A DNA stretch of 64,000 nt, taken from the NCBI RefSeq assembly GCF_033473495.1, contig NC_088935.1, positions 2,356,001-2,420,000 on the forward strand. The letters run 5' to 3'. The translations under genes and the position numbers were made by a program. The DNA is from Cercospora beticola. Its lineage: Eukaryota; Ascomycota; Dothideomycetes; Mycosphaerellales; Mycosphaerellaceae. Under the pieces are notes generated by a model. That model was not told where the DNA came from. It did not search any database and worked only from the letters and a program-made list of their open reading frames with translations. Shown here piece by piece: positions 62,321 through 64,000 of the stretch. Every line of letters begins with the position of its first letter. Within the stretch, counting starts at the first letter, position 1.

Positions 62321-63925
62321 GTTGGCGGCGGTCGCAGTGATTCGAGGATATGTACAGGCCGGGATGACTCGTCAAGGGCGGCGACCTATCACGGGTTAGG
62401 AGTGCGATCGCAGACTGCATGTATTGGGGTGAGTCACAACTTACGTATGGCCGCTGCCGTGCAGTATACTGCAGAGCAGACGCAGCTCCGGGAGGGCGAG
62501 CTAGAGGGCGGCCTCGATGGTCTGAGAGAGGCGCGTCCCCCGCTATCGTGATCTGACACGCCCGCCCAGCACGTCTGTGTGTAGCAGCGCGAGTATACTG
62601 TTGATGTGCGCACGGCGAGCGCTCGAGACAGGGCGGCGCAGCAGGATTGGGAGGGGAGGGCGCTGGGCTGTCGTCGTCTGCCAAGAGCAGTTGGTATCGG
62701 CGGGCGGCGGATTGTCGTGAGGGAGTGGTGTTGCGAACGCTGGCGAGAGCGAGGGAGAATATTCAATGGCCCGGTTTTCAGACACGAACCGGACGATTGC
62801 GTGGTGAGGGTCGGCGGAGGAGTGCACGCTGCTCACATACCACCACGGCCTGGCGTCTGCGTTGCGCTGCTGCCTGAAGTCCACGCGCGGGACGTGCCGC
62901 AATTCTGGGCCACTTCTTCGACTGCGCCTTCCAGCTGTGTCCGCGTCCGTCGGGCTTCTTGAGTGTTCCGCTCCGCTCGCTCGCAGCGCCTTCATGCAGT
63001 GACAGAAGCCTGCTCCGCTGCTGTCGTATAAAGAGCTTCAGTCGCATCCTCGCTCAAACCAGCGTCGTCGCTCCCTCCGTCCAGCGCAGCACACAGCGGC
63101 CCCATGGGTGCCTGAATGAGCCATAGCCACCCTTCACCGGTTCAGGCCCGCAGGCTAGGTTCGGAAGGATTGGTTGATTGGAAATCCGCGTCCGTTTGAA
63201 AGCGCAGCCTGCGCGTACATGCGACACGGGCCGGATGACGACTGGCATTGAAGAGTAGTGACACCGTGTTCACTTTCGCAGAAGGTCACAGACGGCGCTC
63301 AAAAATTTGAGGATTTCTGGGATGGAGCGTGCGAGCTCAGTGGAAGTGGAGACGGACCTTCGGACTGCTTGCTACCACCACGCATACCCCTCTGTCACAT
63401 TTAGAAGCAGATGTCAGCAGCATGTGCTGTGCGGTGCTGCTGTTCCCAAGCATGTCGCCGCCACGATCGACAGTGGCCAATCACATGGAGCAGCAGCATC
63501 GTACCTGTTTGCTAGTCTGACACGCTCGCGTGCTCGCGACAAGACATGAGACGAACAGACGTCCTCTGCACGCGTTCTGCGATGCTAGTAGCACAGCACT
63601 ACGCGGCTACTCGAAGAAATTCACAGACACTGTACTGCGCGGTGTTCAGGAGCTGCTCAAGATGGCATTTGATCTGCATGTTCTCCTACATGTTTCAGCG
63701 CTGGACCCATCGTCTCCTGCAAGTAAGGCTGACACTCCTTCGTGAATGAACTCCTCTCTTCATTCACTGCTCTTCTGACCTTCCCTTATATTTCTTCTGT
63801 ACGAATCTGCTAACGTCCTTCCTTTCCTCCACGGTACTCTCGATCAACAGCGTCCACCCCTCGGAAAGCCACAAGGACTCGTTCTTCTTGCACGCCCAGC
63901 AATAGCTACCACCCATCAGCACACA
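62321..63925. other. Intergenic, long divergent upstream region
   Basis: About 1.6 kb between divergent genes. The left half is GC-rich and low-complexity; a TTATATTT element near 63783-63790 and pyrimidine-rich DNA at 63795-63860 precede the start of the secreted-protein gene. No other gene or RNA recognised. Confidence 0.45.
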
Positions 63926-64000
63926 ATGTTGCTCACTTCAACTCTTGCGAGCACCATAGCTCTGACCGCCGCCGTGTTCGCACACCCGCTGGCTCGCAGG
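63926..64000 (+). CDS. Secreted protein, N-terminal fragment (cut by window edge)
   Basis: The first 25 codons from ATG 63926, in a CACAATG context. They give a short polar start, a hydrophobic core (LASTIALTAAVFA) and likely cleavage after AVFA or nearby, then HPLARR, where the Arg-Arg could be a Kex2-like processing site. Everything downstream lies outside the window, so the function cannot be told. Confidence 0.65.
   Translation, partial: MLLTSTLASTIALTAAVFAHPLARR

Overview
The window is eukaryotic nuclear DNA from a filamentous ascomycete (Pezizomycotina). The evidence is gene-dense DNA (about 32 protein genes in 64 kb), short introns (mostly 44-90 nt, GT...AG, often with a CTGAC- or CTAAC-like branch site shortly before the acceptor), two Zn2Cys6 transcription factors, and a fungal-type complex I 17.8 kDa subunit. 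The style suggests Dothideomycetes, but I cannot fix the order or genus from sequence alone. I see no operons, CRISPR arrays, insertion sequences or intact transposons. Exon boundaries below are my own readings of splice signals and reading-frame continuity.

Left part (1-24 kb): 5' half of ARF1 (minus, cut by the left edge), an unknown 245-aa protein, a Rsa1/NUFIP1-like snoRNP assembly factor divergent from Pol III subunit Rpc25, complex I subunit 17.8 convergent with a tiny three-exon COA3 gene, the polyadenylation factor Pta1, a She3-like coiled-coil protein, a 1,049-aa protein of unknown function, sphingosine-1-phosphate lyase Dpl1, an unknown Ser/Pro-rich protein, the spliceosomal helicase Prp5, and a mitochondrial HMG-box protein.

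Middle part (24-46 kb): two neighbouring Zn2Cys6 regulators on the minus strand, each with an intron inside the zinc cluster; B-type cyclin; mitochondrial ribosomal protein L2; a HIT-domain protein; a BTB-like protein; a DUF7587-like protein with an Arg/Asp/Glu-rich tail; an Mpv17/PMP22 family membrane protein; Zds1; a tRNA-Ser(AGA); and a Nit-type amidase.

Right part (46-64 kb): an unusually long gene-free stretch (46,700-49,300) holding a decayed array of related short modules, then a bHLH regulator, a SUZ-domain RNA-binding protein, a possible small gene, a secreted alpha/beta hydrolase, a UBE3D/IPI10-like E2-binding protein, the sterol enzyme Erg26, an unknown basic protein, a C2H2 regulator, a fungal-specific unknown protein with two frame-neutral introns, and the first 25 codons of a secreted protein cut by the right edge.

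Most genes are housekeeping and show no shared pathway. Several products act in mitochondria (17.8 kDa subunit, COA3, HMG protein, MRPL2). The least ordinary material is the module array at 47.0-48.4 kb, a recurring pattern of very short first coding exons, and four introns that are multiples of three and stop-free.
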